Source: Mycolicibacterium tusciae JS617 (GTDB lineage: Bacteria > Actinomycetota > Actinomycetes > Mycobacteriales > Mycobacteriaceae). From it: a DNA stretch of 64,000 nt. Made by a program: the position numbers and the translations under genes. A model generated the notes under the pieces. That model was given only the letters and a program-made list of their open reading frames with translations, was not told where the DNA came from and searched no databases. Numbering within the stretch: the first letter of the stretch is position 1; each line of letters begins with the position of its first letter. Below are positions 9,402 to 19,713 of the stretch, one piece after another. The stretch spans positions 2,914,001 to 2,978,000 of the forward strand of contig NZ_KI912270.1 in NCBI RefSeq assembly GCF_000243415.2, in the 5' to 3' direction.

Positions 9402-9716
9402 TTATTTCGCCTTTTCGAGAACCTCGACGAGCCGCCAGCGCTTGGTCGCCGACAGCGGACGCGTCTCCATCAGCGAAACGCGGTCGCCGATGCCGGCGTC
9501 GCCCTTCTCGTCGTGCGCCTTGACCTTGGTCGTGGTCCGGATGATCTTGCCGTAGAGCGGGTGGCTCTTGCGAGATTCCAGTTCGACCACGATGGTCTTC
9601 TGCATCTTGTCACTCACCACGTAGCCGATGACCGTCTTGCGGCGGCCACGGTTCTCTTCGGCACGCGGAGTGTGCTTGGGGCCCTTACCCTTTGCCTGAT
9701 CTTTTGTCTCAGCCAT
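9402..9716 (-). CDS. rpsQ: 30S ribosomal protein S17
   Basis: The 104-residue protein contains the S17 core: [20 protein letters not shown], then HPLYGKI and [21 protein letters not shown]17 binds 16S rRNA early in small-subunit assembly. The N-terminus has a short Lys/Glu-rich extension of about 25 residues before the core. The start overlaps the rpmC stop as TAATG. It is the last gene of this S10 operon, directly before the terminator. Confidence 0.97.
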   Translation of the reverse strand: MAETKDQAKGKGPKHTPRAEENRGRRKTVIGYVVSDKMQKTIVVELESRKSHPLYGKIIRTTTKVKAHDEKGDAGIGDRVSLMETRPLSATKRWRLVEVLEKAK

Positions 9717-9949
9717 TACGCTTCCTCACCTGCGGGCCCGGATGCCAGACCCAATTCACGTTCACGCAGCACGGTGTACACGCGTGCAATTTCCTGGCGC
9801 ACCGTGCGAAGCCGACGGTTGTTGGCCAGCTGTCCGGTCGCCATCTGGAAGCGCAGGTTGAACAGCTCTTCCTTCGACTCGCGCAGCTTTTCTTTCAACT
9901 CGTCGTCGGTCAGTTCGCGCAGCTCGCCCGGCGTCACTCCCACAGCCAT
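9716..9949 (-). CDS. rpmC: 50S ribosomal protein L29
   Basis: The 77-residue helical protein has the L29 pattern: [20 protein letters not shown], then [20 protein letters not shown] and [16 protein letters not shown]29 binds 23S rRNA near the exit tunnel, where the signal recognition particle and trigger factor dock. It overlaps rplP upstream (TGATG) and rpsQ downstream (TAATG), as expected for coupled translation. Confidence 0.97.
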   Translation of the reverse strand: MAVGVTPGELRELTDDELKEKLRESKEELFNLRFQMATGQLANNRRLRTVRQEIARVYTVLRERELGLASGPAGEEA

Positions 9950-10365
9950 CAGAAGTGCTCCTCTCGGGTAACGATGCGTGCCTTGATCGGCAGCTTGTGG
10001 ATCGCGCGGGTCAGCGCCTCGCGTGCAGTCTTCTCATCCGGATAGCTCAGCTCGAAGAGCACACGACCCGGCTTGACGTTGGCCACCCACCACTCCGGCG
10101 AACCCTTACCGGAACCCATGCGGGTTTCGGCAGGCTTCTTCGTCAGTGGGCGGTCCGGGAAGATGTTGATCCAGACCTTGCCGCCACGCTTGATGTGCCG
10201 GTTGATGGCAATACGAGCGGACTCGATTTGCCGGTTGGTGATATACGCGTGCTCCAGCGCCTGGATGCCGTAGTCACCGAAGCTCACCGAGGTGCCACCG
10301 CTGGCGATGCCACGTTGCCTCGGGTGATGTTGCTTGCGGTGCTTGACCTTGCGGGGAATCAACAT
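9949..10365 (-). CDS. rplP: 50S ribosomal protein L16
   Basis: The 138-residue protein has the full L16 sequence: [19 protein letters not shown] at the start, [42 protein letters not shown], and a C-terminus with ARI. L16 sits in the large subunit near the A-site tRNA. The gene follows rpsC after a very short gap and overlaps rpmC. Confidence 0.98.
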   Translation of the reverse strand: MLIPRKVKHRKQHHPRQRGIASGGTSVSFGDYGIQALEHAYITNRQIESARIAINRHIKRGGKVWINIFPDRPLTKKPAETRMGSGKGSPEWWVANVKPGRVLFELSYPDEKTAREALTRAIHKLPIKARIVTREEHF

Positions 10366-10368
10366 GGG

Positions 10369-11831
<1,463 letters not shown>

Positions 11832-11862
11832 TAGCTATTTCCTCCGCTCTTCGCGCGAGCGC

Positions 11863-12144
11863 TCATCGGCGTTTGGCCTTCCGGTCGTCCTTGATATGAC
11901 CCTTGAACGTGCGGGTCGGTGCGAACTCGCCGAGCTTGTGCCCGACCATCGACTCGGTGACGAACACCGGGACATGCTTGCGGCCGTCATGCACCGCGAA
12001 GGTATGCCCGATGAAGTCGGGGATGATCGTCGATCGACGCGACCAGGTCTTGATGACCTGCTTGGTGTTCTTCTCGTTCTGTACGTCGACCTTCTTGAGC
12101 AGATGGTCGTCGACGAACGGACCCTTCTTGAGGCTGCGTGGCAT
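11863..12144 (-). CDS. rpsS: 30S ribosomal protein S19
   Basis: The 93-residue protein is a textbook S19: [39 protein letters not shown], and [17 protein letters not shown]. It lies in the head of the small subunit and contacts the large subunit through a bridge. It is spaced 9 bases from rplB and 31 bases from rplV. Confidence 0.98.
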   Translation of the reverse strand: MPRSLKKGPFVDDHLLKKVDVQNEKNTKQVIKTWSRRSTIIPDFIGHTFAVHDGRKHVPVFVTESMVGHKLGEFAPTRTFKGHIKDDRKAKRR

Positions 12145-12153
12145 CGTTTACTC

Positions 12154-12993
12154 CTACCGGTGCTTCTTGCCGGTGCGCCGGCGACGAACGATGAGCTTGT
12201 CGCTCGGCTTGTTGGACTTGCGGGTACGGCCTTCGGGCTTACCCCACGGGCTGACCGGGTGACGGCCGCCGGAGGTCTTGCCTTCGCCGCCACCGTGCGG
12301 GTGGTCGACCGGGTTCATCACGACACCACGGACGGTCGGGCGCTTGCCCTTCCACCGCATACGGCCGGCCTTACCCCAGTTGATGTTCGCCTGCTCGGCA
12401 TTGCCGACCTCGCCGACGGTGGCGCGGCAGCGCACGTCGACGCGACGGATCTCACCGGACGGCATACGCAGCGAGGCGTACGCGCCTTCCTTACCCAGCA
12501 GCTGAATGCTCGCGCCGGCCGAACGCGCCATCTTGGCACCGCCGCCGGGCCGCAGCTCCACCGCATGGATGAGCGTGCCCGCCGGGATGTTGCGCAGCGG
12601 CAGGTTGTTGCCAGGCTTGATGTCGGCGTTGGCGCCGGACTCCACGATGTCGCCCTGCGAGAGTCCCTGCGGCGCAATGATGTAGCGCTTCTCGCCGTCA
12701 AGGAAGTGCAGCAGTGCGATGTTCGCGGTGCGGTTCGGGTCGTATTCGATATGCGCCACCTTGGCGTTGACGCCGTCCTTGTCGTTGCGACGGAAGTCGA
12801 TCACGCGGTAGGCGCGCTTGTGCCCGCCGCCCTTGTGACGCGTGGTGATCCGACCGTGCGCGTTGCGGCCGCCCTTGCCGTGCAGCGGGCGAACCAGCGA
12901 CTTCTCCGGATGGTCGCGAGTGATCTCGGCGAAATCGGAGACGCTGGCACCGCGACGACCCGGGGTCGTCGGCTTGTACTTGCGAATTCCCAT
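12154..12993 (-). CDS. rplB: 50S ribosomal protein L2
   Basis: The 279-residue protein carries all L2 marks: [40 protein letters not shown], the RNA-binding core, and the C-terminal [20 protein letters not shown] with the histidine needed for peptidyl transferase activity. L2 is required for subunit association. The length is normal. Confidence 0.98.
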   Translation of the reverse strand: MGIRKYKPTTPGRRGASVSDFAEITRDHPEKSLVRPLHGKGGRNAHGRITTRHKGGGHKRAYRVIDFRRNDKDGVNAKVAHIEYDPNRTANIALLHFLDGEKRYIIAPQGLSQGDIVESGANADIKPGNNLPLRNIPAGTLIHAVELRPGGGAKMARSAGASIQLLGKEGAYASLRMPSGEIRRVDVRCRATVGEVGNAEQANINWGKAGRMRWKGKRPTVRGVVMNPVDHPHGGGEGKTSGGRHPVSPWGKPEGRTRKSNKPSDKLIVRRRRTGKKHR

Positions 12994-13025
12994 GTTTCTC
13001 TAAGTCTCTCTGCTATCCGCCCCGG

Positions 13026-13328
13026 CTAGGCCGGTGCTCCGAACAGGTCGATCGGCTTGCTGCCCGCGGCCAGCGTGACGATTGCGCGCTTGGTGTCCTT
13101 GCGCTTGCCATAGCCGGCGCGGGTGCGCTTGCGCTTGCCCTGCCGGTTGAGCGTGTTGACCGAGTCGACCTTCACCTTGAAGATCTTCTCGATCGCGATC
13201 TTGATCTGCGTCTTGTTCGAGTTCGGGTGCACGACGAACGTGTAGACGTTCTCTTCGATGAGCCCGTAGGACTTCTCGGAGATCACCGGAGCCAAGATGA
13301 TGTCGCGTGGATCAGTGACGGTCGCCAT
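13026..13328 (-). CDS. rplW: 50S ribosomal protein L23
   Basis: The 100-residue protein shows the L23 pattern: [52 protein letters not shown], and a basic loop [21 protein letters not shown]23 sits at the tunnel exit and docks trigger factor and SRP. Its start overlaps the rplD stop. Confidence 0.97.
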   Translation of the reverse strand: MATVTDPRDIILAPVISEKSYGLIEENVYTFVVHPNSNKTQIKIAIEKIFKVKVDSVNTLNRQGKRKRTRAGYGKRKDTKRAIVTLAAGSKPIDLFGAPA

Positions 13329-14005
13329 CAGGCCGACACCTCCTCGTCCTTATTCGTGTGAGCTGAGATGTAGGCATCCAGCGCCTCGACGCTGAACACC
13401 ACGTCGTCGGCCTTCAGCACGTCGTAGGTGTTCAACTGGTCCGGCGAAAGCACATGCACGCCGGGCAGATTGCGAACACTCTTGGCGCCTGTCTCGTCGG
13501 TGCGGCCGATCACGATGAGCACCTTGCTGTTTTCAGCCGTGTTCTCGGCGAGAAGCGAGGCCAGGAACGTCTTGGCGTTCTTGGTCGACGGAGCCTGACC
13601 CTCGACGAGCTCGGTGACCGCGTGGATACGGCCGTTGCGCGCCCGGTCCGAAAGCGCCCCGCGCAGCGCGGCGGCGATCATCTTCTTCGGGGTGCGCTGG
13701 CTGTAGTCACGCGGCTGCGGGCCGTGCACGACGCCACCGCCGGTGAACTGCGGTGCACGCGTCGAACCCTGACGCGCGCGGCCGGTGCCCTTCTGCCGGT
13801 ACGGCTTCTTGCCGCCGCCGCGCACCTCGCCACGGGTCTTGGTCGAGTGCGTGCCCTGACGCTTGGCCGCCAACTGCGCCTCGACGACCTGATGCATCAA
13901 TGCGATGTTTGCCTCGGCGTCGAACAGTGCGGCGGGCAGCTCCACGGAGCCGTCCTTCTTACCCGCGGGGGTATGAACGTCGATCTTCAAAGTTTTGTCG
14001 GCCAT
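13328..14005 (-). CDS. rplD: 50S ribosomal protein L4
   Basis: The 225-residue protein has the L4 signature [20 protein letters not shown], followed by [20 protein letters not shown] and [13 protein letters not shown] [17 protein letters not shown]4 reaches into the exit tunnel; in E. coli it also represses its own operon, which is not established for mycobacteria. It overlaps rplC and rplW by single bases. Confidence 0.97.
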   Translation of the reverse strand: MADKTLKIDVHTPAGKKDGSVELPAALFDAEANIALMHQVVEAQLAAKRQGTHSTKTRGEVRGGGKKPYRQKGTGRARQGSTRAPQFTGGGVVHGPQPRDYSQRTPKKMIAAALRGALSDRARNGRIHAVTELVEGQAPSTKNAKTFLASLLAENTAENSKVLIVIGRTDETGAKSVRNLPGVHVLSPDQLNTYDVLKADDVVFSVEALDAYISAHTNKDEEVSA

Positions 14006-14658
14006 TACTTCTCGCCTCGCTTGATTGCACTGCGCACCGTCACCAGTCCGCCGTTGCGACCGGGGATGGCACCCTTGATCAGCAGCACGCCGTTTTCGGC
14101 ATCGACCTTGTGCACCAACAGGTTCTGCGTAGTGATGCGGTCGCTGCCCATGCGGCCCGACATGCGGGTGCCCTTGAACACGCGGCCGGGAGTTGCGCAG
14201 CCACCGATGGAACCCGGGCGGCGGTGCACTGCCTGCGCACCGTGGCTGGCGCCTTGACCCTTGAAGCCGTGACGCTTCATGGTGCCGGCGAAGCCCTTAC
14301 CCTTCGAGGTCCCCGTCACGTCGACGTAGGCGCCGTCGGCGAAGATCTCCGCCGTCAGCTCCTGACCAAGCTCGTACTCCGCGGCAGCGGCTTCATCGTC
14401 GAGCCGGAACTCGGCGATGTGACGGCGCGGGTTCACACCCGCGGCGGCGTACTGCCCCGTCAGGGGCTTGTTGACCTTGCGCGGGCTGATTTCGCCGTAC
14501 GCAAGTTGCACTGCGCTGTAGCCGTCGCGTTCCGGCGTACGGATCATCGTGACGACATTGGGCCCGGCCTTGACGACCGTCACCGGCACGACCTTGTTGT
14601 TCTCGTCGAACACCTGCGTCATGCCCAGCTTGGTGCCCAGAATGCTCTTTCTAGCCAT
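14005..14658 (-). CDS. rplC: 50S ribosomal protein L3
   Basis: The 217-residue protein begins [20 protein letters not shown] and contains [40 protein letters not shown] and [16 protein letters not shown], all typical of L3. L3 is a primary 23S rRNA binder near the peptidyl transferase centre. It is the second gene of the operon, 26 bases after rpsJ. Confidence 0.98.
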   Translation of the reverse strand: MARKSILGTKLGMTQVFDENNKVVPVTVVKAGPNVVTMIRTPERDGYSAVQLAYGEISPRKVNKPLTGQYAAAGVNPRRHIAEFRLDDEAAAAEYELGQELTAEIFADGAYVDVTGTSKGKGFAGTMKRHGFKGQGASHGAQAVHRRPGSIGGCATPGRVFKGTRMSGRMGSDRITTQNLLVHKVDAENGVLLIKGAIPGRNGGLVTVRSAIKRGEK

Positions 14659-14684
14659 TTCTCTTGGGATCTCCTACTGGATGA

Positions 14685-14990
14685 CTATTGGATGTTGACG
14701 TCGACGCTGGCCGGCAGATCGATGCGCATCAGGGCGTCAACGGTCTTCGGCGTTGGGTCGAGGATGTCGATCAGCCGCTTGTGAGTACGCATCTCGAAGT
14801 GCTCCCGCGAGTCCTTGTACTTATGCGGGGACCGAATGACGCAATACACGTTCTTCTCGGTCGGCAGCGGCACCGGCCCGACCACGCTGGCGCCCGTGCG
14901 GGTGACCGTCTCGACGATCTTGCGCGCCGAGGCGTCGATCGCCTCATGGTCGTAGGCCTTGAGCCTGATGCGGATCTTCTGTCCCGCCAC
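14685..14990 (-). CDS. rpsJ: 30S ribosomal protein S10
   Basis: The 101-residue protein is S10: [40 protein letters not shown], and [16 protein letters not shown]. It is the first gene of the S10 operon, which runs to rpsQ on the minus strand. S10 also acts in NusB-dependent antitermination as NusE. A leader of roughly 290 bases separates it from the best promoter candidate. Confidence 0.98.
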
Positions 14991-15277
14991 GCTTGTCCTA
15001 CCTCACTGTTAACGGGCTTCCACGCTTGGGCGTGAAAAACCTCTGGTCTGCTGCCACACGCCGAGAACAACCCGGTCGCGCAGCGATGCCGCCGCTGTTT
15101 ACCTGTCTGTGGTTCACCGACCCCCGCGCTCGGGTGTGTCGCCCTAGCGCACGCTCGCCCGCGTCGGAAATCCGTCGCGATCAAGGTTGGGACCGGACGC
15201 GCCCCTGGGGGCGCAGGTCGTATGCCCCTGCCAGGCAGTCCCAATTGGGCGCCGTCCCGGCTCGAGGCAACCTGAAC

Positions 15278-15306
15278 AGTATGCCCTAGATCTGGACCTG
15301 CTCCAA
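15278..15306 (-). promoter_or_regulatory. Candidate promoter of the S10 operon
   Basis: On the minus strand TTGGAG is followed after 17 bases by CATACT; an overlapping TACTGT gives an alternative -10 of the TANNNT type common in mycobacteria. It lies about 290 bases upstream of rpsJ. The leader between 14991 and 15277 holds no convincing gene. This is pattern-based only. Confidence 0.4.
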
Positions 15307-15404
15307 ATCCCTGGCCAGCACCTATCCCCCCAACGGACACCTGGGCGACAAAGTGCGGCTGAATCACGCCAAAACGTTGATCTCGGCGCTCCGAGCAGCA
15401 CTAT

Positions 15405-15420
15405 CTTACTGCAGAGTAAG
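15405..15420. promoter_or_regulatory. Palindromic operator-like site
   Basis: CTTACT-GCAG-AGTAAG is a perfect 6+4+6 palindrome of the kind bound by TetR-type dimers. It lies about 100 bases upstream of the S10 promoter candidate and just before the short coding remnant on the plus strand. No adjacent regulator gene explains it. Confidence 0.4.
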
Positions 15421-15493
15421 TAGTCCGGCACGGCAGCTCTGACTGCGCCTTATCGCATGTGGCAGGCCCGGCTGGAGCCGATCGACTTCGGTC

Positions 15494-15613
15494 GATCACC
15501 GAGGCACCAAGATCGTGGTGCACCCCGACATCATCACCTGGCTGGTGACGCCGCCTAGCGCCGTCCCCATCGAGCTCATCGGAATCCACGAAATGCAGGG
15601 AAAGTGCGAGTAA
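15494..15613 (+). pseudogene. Possible C-terminal remnant of an unidentified gene
   Basis: A plus-strand frame of 39 codons ending in TAA reads as normal mycobacterial coding sequence with strongly GC-ending codons (for example ITWLVTPPSAVPIELIGIHE). No in-frame start with a ribosome-binding site is visible, and the frame does not continue sensibly upstream. I do not recognise the family. It could be the end of a lost gene next to the S10 operon or a chance open frame. The rest of 14991-15652 shows no gene. Confidence 0.3.
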
Positions 15614-15652
15614 AGGTCTGCAGATCGTGGATTTCGATGCAGGCGCGGCGAC

Positions 15653-16009
15653 TCACTCCAGATACGTGCCGTGACCTTCGCGCACCATGCCGTCGTCGTC
15701 GAAGATCAGCACCTCGTTGACCAGGCCGCCGAGCTGGTTGCGGTAGTTGATCACCAGCGTGGACTCGCCGCGGTAAGACCCGACGATCTCGAAGTGCAGG
15801 TCCGGCAACGATTTCAAGGCCGTCGCCCAGTAGTGCCGTAGCGCATCCTTGCCCGCGACCACTCCCCCGGTCTCCGGCAGGACACGCGCGGCGACGGGTG
15901 AGGTGAACACCACGTCGTCGCGGAAGTGCTCGAGCACCGCCTCGATGTCATGGGCGTTCCATGCGTCAACCCACTTCTGGGAGAACGTCTTCGCGTCGGG
16001 AGTCGGCAT
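15653..16009 (-). CDS. NTF2-like (SnoaL-type) small protein
   Basis: The 118-residue protein has the NTF2/SnoaL fold pattern: WVDAWNAHDIEAVLEHFRDD near the N-terminus, VVFTSPVAA, KDALRHYWATALKSLPDLHF, and a C-terminal strand pair ending REGHGTYLE. Members are small alpha+beta cone proteins that act as hydrolases, isomerases or ligand binders; the reaction cannot be told from sequence. It lies three bases downstream of the carboxylesterase stop, on the same strand, so the two are probably cotranscribed. Confidence 0.75.
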   Translation of the reverse strand: MPTPDAKTFSQKWVDAWNAHDIEAVLEHFRDDVVFTSPVAARVLPETGGVVAGKDALRHYWATALKSLPDLHFEIVGSYRGESTLVINYRNQLGGLVNEVLIFDDDGMVREGHGTYLE

Positions 16010-16012
16010 GCC

Positions 16013-17599
16013 TCAGTCCGTCAGTCCCGCCCAGAACGGGCACCGGTGCGCTTGGTCGAAATCGGTGGATACGCGATTGCCGTCCGGCTGCAACGACATT
16101 CGCTCACCCGCTTTACCCTCGTCGTAGGCCGGCCACCCCGAACCGGGTGCGCCCGTCGCGACGAACTGACTCCAGTGATCGATCATCTCGTCCGACAGCC
16201 GCTGCTGGTCAGGGCTCAGCGGGGGTGCTCCGCCCATGTCGAACAGGTACCGCAGCTCCAGCGAATGGCCCGCGCCGACGGGGAACGGCGCCGCGCGCAA
16301 CGGCTCCGGCGCAGGCGCACCGGCGTCGGCGAACACATAGGAGTACACCGGCTCGGCGGTGGACAGCGAATCCGTAAGCCGGTCGGCCACGCATGCGAAC
16401 AGTCCGTCGGTCGTCGCCGCCGAATATGCCAGCGGCACACTGCCACCGAAGCGATCCGGCGGATACTGTTGCGCGACCGCCGCGGCGTTGTGGCCGAACG
16501 CCTGATCGAGCAGTTCCGGATAGTGGGCTGCATCGATGGCACGCCCACGAACGAATTGCAGCGCGGTGAAGAGGTTGAACTCGTCGGCCGTCGTGCCGAT
16601 CAGCACCGGCACCTTGGCCGCCCGTCCCTGTGCCGCGCCCGTCAACGGATCGACAGGAAGCGTCGTCGTTCCCGTCACCGGCCCACTCAGCTGTTCGGTG
16701 CCGATGCGGTCGAACAACACCGGCCGCTGCAGCTTCTCCGGCGGCAGCGCGCGCAGACAGGCCGCCGCCGTCGCGGGATCGCCGCAGCCCGCCTCGGCTG
16801 CATAGCGCTCACTGGTCTGCTCTGCGGCCGGCAGGTCATATTGCGCCTCGCAGGGACCGCTCTGGATGATCGCCGCGCTGAACAATCCCTCCGAACCGGG
16901 GGCGACGAGATGGTCGCAGACCGACATCCCGCCTGCCGACTCCCCCGCGATCGTGACCTTGTCCGGATCACCTCCGAAGCCGGCAATGTTGTCTTGCACC
17001 CATCGCAGTGCGGCCTGCTGGTCGGCCAGGCCGTAATTACCGACATCGCCCGCCGGGCCGAGCGCCGGATGCGCGAGAAAACCCAACGCCCCCAGCCGGT
17101 AATTGATCGTCACGACGACGACGTCACCGCGGCCGGTCAGCCTGCGGGCGTTGTAGATGTCACCGCTTCCGTTGACGAACCCGCCGCCGTGAATCCACAC
17201 CAGAACGGGCCGCGGTTCACCCGACGGCGGTGGCGTCCACACATTGAGCGTCAGGCAATCCTCGCTGGTTTCGCGTTTGTCGACGTCGTTGTCGACGTCC
17301 TGGATGCATCGTGGGCCGGGACCGGTGGCATCGCGAAACCCGGCCCACCCGGGCACCGGAACCGGCGGCTGAAACCGCAGCGCTCCCACCGGCGGTGCAG
17401 CATAAGGGATCCCGGCGAATAGACGGTGATCTGCTGAGACCATCCCGCGCAGCGAGCCCGATTGGGTCTGCACGACCCCGGGATCGTCGGGCACATCGAC
17501 GGTCGCGGATTCACCGCGCCCACACCCCGCGAGCAGCGCCACCGCCATCAGCGCCGCGGCGACGGCAGAGCCCGGACGGCGAAATCTTGCAACTGGCAT
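16013..17599 (-). CDS. Carboxylesterase type B, lipoprotein
   Basis: The start at 17599 gives a 528-residue protein with a lipoprotein signal (AAALMAVALLAGC), so it is probably exported and anchored to the membrane. It has the type B carboxylesterase marks: SEDCLTLNVWTP, the oxyanion loop IHGGGFVNGSGD, the nucleophile elbow GESAGGMS, and a C-terminal region with catalytic His in AGHSLELRYLFD. It should hydrolyse carboxylic esters; the physiological ester is unknown. An upstream in-frame GTG exists but would bury the signal peptide. The gene is divergent from the cytochrome P450 gene, with a palindrome between them. Confidence 0.85.
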   Translation of the reverse strand: MPVARFRRPGSAVAAALMAVALLAGCGRGESATVDVPDDPGVVQTQSGSLRGMVSADHRLFAGIPYAAPPVGALRFQPPVPVPGWAGFRDATGPGPRCIQDVDNDVDKRETSEDCLTLNVWTPPPSGEPRPVLVWIHGGGFVNGSGDIYNARRLTGRGDVVVVTINYRLGALGFLAHPALGPAGDVGNYGLADQQAALRWVQDNIAGFGGDPDKVTIAGESAGGMSVCDHLVAPGSEGLFSAAIIQSGPCEAQYDLPAAEQTSERYAAEAGCGDPATAAACLRALPPEKLQRPVLFDRIGTEQLSGPVTGTTTLPVDPLTGAAQGRAAKVPVLIGTTADEFNLFTALQFVRGRAIDAAHYPELLDQAFGHNAAAVAQQYPPDRFGGSVPLAYSAATTDGLFACVADRLTDSLSTAEPVYSYVFADAGAPAPEPLRAAPFPVGAGHSLELRYLFDMGGAPPLSPDQQRLSDEMIDHWSQFVATGAPGSGWPAYDEGKAGERMSLQPDGNRVSTDFDQAHRCPFWAGLTD

Positions 17600-17660
17600 C
17601 GATCCCGACACTACTGAGGGACCTCCCTTCCCTTGCGTGGCCTCCGTCACATAGACTCCT

Positions 17661-17680
17661 AACTTGACACCCGTCAAGTT
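17661..17680. promoter_or_regulatory. Palindromic operator in the esterase/P450 divergent region
   Basis: AACTTGAC-ACCC-GTCAAGTT is a perfect 8+4+8 palindrome. It includes TTGACA, which can serve as the -35 box of the P450 gene starting 29 bases downstream. The geometry fits a TetR-type repressor blocking that promoter. It differs in sequence from the operators beside the nearby TetR gene. Confidence 0.6.
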
Positions 17681-17708
17681 CCGTTCAGCCCGGAGACGAG
17701 GAGCCCGT

Positions 17709-18962
17709 ATGAGCACGCCGACGATGGATGACGCCGCCAAAGTCTTCACCGATCCGACGGCGTACGCCGACGATGCTCGGCTGCACGCGGCGCTGACCCA
17801 TCTGCGGGCAAACAACCCGGTGGCGTGGGTCGACCGGGAGCCGTACCGGCCGTTCTGGGCGATCACCAAACACGCCGACATCATGGCGATCGAGCGGGCC
17901 AACAATCTGTTCCTTTCCGAGCCACGACCGCTGCTGGTCACCGCCGAAGCTGACGACTTCGGCAAGCAGCAGCTCGAGGCTGGCACCGGATTGCGGACTC
18001 TGATCCACATGGACGATCCGCATCACCGCAAGGTGCGCGCCATCGGCGCAGACTGGTTCCGCCCCAAGGCGATGCGTGACTTGAAGGTCAACGTCGACGC
18101 GTTGGCCAAGCGCTACGTCGACCGGATGCGTGACATCGGTCCGGAATGCGACTTCGTCACAGAAATCGCCGTCAACTTCCCGCTCTACGTGATCATGTCG
18201 CTGCTCGGCCTGCCCGAAGAGGACTTCCCGCGGATGCACCAGCTCACCCAGGAGCTGTTCGGCGGCGACGACGACGAGTACAACCAGCGCGGCCAGACAC
18301 CGGAAGAGCAGCTGGCGATCCTCGTCGACTTCTTCACCTACTTCGCGCAGCTGACCGCATCGCGTCGCGAGAATCCGACCGACGATTTGGCATCGGCGAT
18401 CGCCAACGGCCGCATCGACGGTGAGCCGCTGTCCGAGGTCGACACCGCGTCCTACTACGTGATCGTCGCCAGCGCAGGCCACGACACCACGAAGGACGCC
18501 ATCTCCGGCGGGCTGCTCGCACTGATCGAAAACCCCGGCGAGATGGAGCGACTGCGCACGGATCCCGGGCTGATGGGCACCGCGGTCGAGGAGATGATTC
18601 GGTGGACGACGCCGGTCAAGGAGTTCATGCGCACCGCTGCCGAGGACACCGTCGTTCGCGGCGTGCCGATCGCCAAGGGCGAATCCGTCTACCTGGCTTA
18701 TGTTTCCGGCAACCGTGACGAAGAAGTCTTCAACGAGCCGTTCCGGTTCGACGTCGCCCGCGATCCCAACAAACACGTGGCCTTCGGGTACGGCGTGGAT
18801 TTCTGCCTGGGGGCCGCGTTGGCGCGGATGGAGATGAACAGCCTGTTCTCCGAATTGATTCCGCGGTTGGAGTCGATCGAACTCGCCGGCGAGCCGGAGT
18901 TGGCGGCGACGACGTTCGTCGGCGGGCTCAAGCACCTGCCGATCCGGTACTCGCTGCGCTGA
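17709..18962 (+). CDS. Cytochrome P450
   Basis: The start at 17709 follows GGAGACGAGGAG and gives 417 residues, normal for a soluble bacterial P450. The heme motif FGYGVDFCLG places the iron-ligand cysteine at residue 366. The I-helix has AGHDTT, and the K-helix ExxR is present as EEMIR. The N-terminal DDPHHRKVR and the overall composition resemble the CYP108/CYP124-type group, but the subfamily is a guess. It needs a ferredoxin and reductase from elsewhere. The divergent esterase and a strong palindrome in the promoter suggest ligand-controlled expression. Confidence 0.92.
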   Translation: MSTPTMDDAAKVFTDPTAYADDARLHAALTHLRANNPVAWVDREPYRPFWAITKHADIMAIERANNLFLSEPRPLLVTAEADDFGKQQLEAGTGLRTLIHMDDPHHRKVRAIGADWFRPKAMRDLKVNVDALAKRYVDRMRDIGPECDFVTEIAVNFPLYVIMSLLGLPEEDFPRMHQLTQELFGGDDDEYNQRGQTPEEQLAILVDFFTYFAQLTASRRENPTDDLASAIANGRIDGEPLSEVDTASYYVIVASAGHDTTKDAISGGLLALIENPGEMERLRTDPGLMGTAVEEMIRWTTPVKEFMRTAAEDTVVRGVPIAKGESVYLAYVSGNRDEEVFNEPFRFDVARDPNKHVAFGYGVDFCLGAALARMEMNSLFSELIPRLESIELAGEPELAATTFVGGLKHLPIRYSLR

Positions 18963-18989
18963 CGGGTCCCCGGCTCAGCGTGGGCCCAA

Positions 18990-19619
18990 CTACTTGGCGT
19001 GAGTGGCCAGGAAGCCGTCGACGGCCGCCTCGGCGCACGCACGGTAGTCGAAATCGGCCACGGTGCTGAGCCTTCCGAGAATCAGTGGTCCGATCAGCAG
19101 CGCGATGGCCTGAATTCGGTCTGGCACCTCAATTTCATCCGCCGCCTGCGGGCTGTCGAAGATGGCATCGAAGGGCACGGAGTAGAGCTGAATTATTCGC
19201 GCCCGCAGCGGACCGGCAGCGTCCGAATCGGCCTGGCGCACTTCGGAATAGTCACCGGCGTCGGGTCCTGAGGCCAGCCATGTCAATGCGGTGAGCATCG
19301 CAGGAACCTCGGCGATCGCCTCGGTCCAGCCCTCCACCACCGCGATCAGCTGATCCCGCAGGCCACCTTCGGGCGGCGGCATCGGCGCGGGTTGCAGCAG
19401 GCTCATGAAGGCCGCGCCCAATAGATCGTTGGCGCTGGAGAAATGCCGATAGAGCGTGGCCCGCGCGACGTTGGCACTACGAGTGACCGCGTCGATGGTC
19501 ACCGCACTGGGACCGCCCGCGCGCAGGAGAGCGGTCGCGGCCTCGAGCAGCCGAGCCCGGGACCGGGCCGGCCGCGGGTCCGTGCTTCCCGGGCTCGCGT
19601 GAGGATCGGACGCGGTCAC
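18990..19619 (-). CDS. TetR family transcriptional regulator
   Basis: The 209-residue protein starts at a GTG preceded by GAGGAGGTG. Its N-terminal helix-turn-helix region reads VTIDAVTRSANVARATLYRH followed by FSS, the usual TetR form. The ligand domain is helical and not diagnostic. It is divergent from the MFS pump gene, and two tandem palindromes lie between them. The likely role is repression of the pump and of itself until a toxic ligand binds. Confidence 0.9.
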   Translation of the reverse strand: MTASDPHASPGSTDPRPARSRARLLEAATALLRAGGPSAVTIDAVTRSANVARATLYRHFSSANDLLGAAFMSLLQPAPMPPPEGGLRDQLIAVVEGWTEAIAEVPAMLTALTWLASGPDAGDYSEVRQADSDAAGPLRARIIQLYSVPFDAIFDSPQAADEIEVPDRIQAIALLIGPLILGRLSTVADFDYRACAEAAVDGFLATHAK

Positions 19620-19646
19620 CGTTTACAGCACCTCCTCAACGGGAAC

Positions 19647-19681
19647 AAGACTGTTGGTCTTGCTACGAGACTGTTAGTCTC
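19647..19681. promoter_or_regulatory. Two tandem TetR-type operators upstream of the MFS pump
   Basis: AAGAC-TGTTG-GTCTT (19647-19661) and GAGAC-TGTTA-GTCTC (19667-19681) are near-identical perfect 5+5+5 palindromes. Their centres are 20 bases apart, close to two helical turns, so two dimers could bind on the same face. They lie between the divergent regulator and pump starts. Confidence 0.75.
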
Positions 19682-19713
19682 AAAAATATCTCCACCGAAA
19701 GGGAGCACGACAA

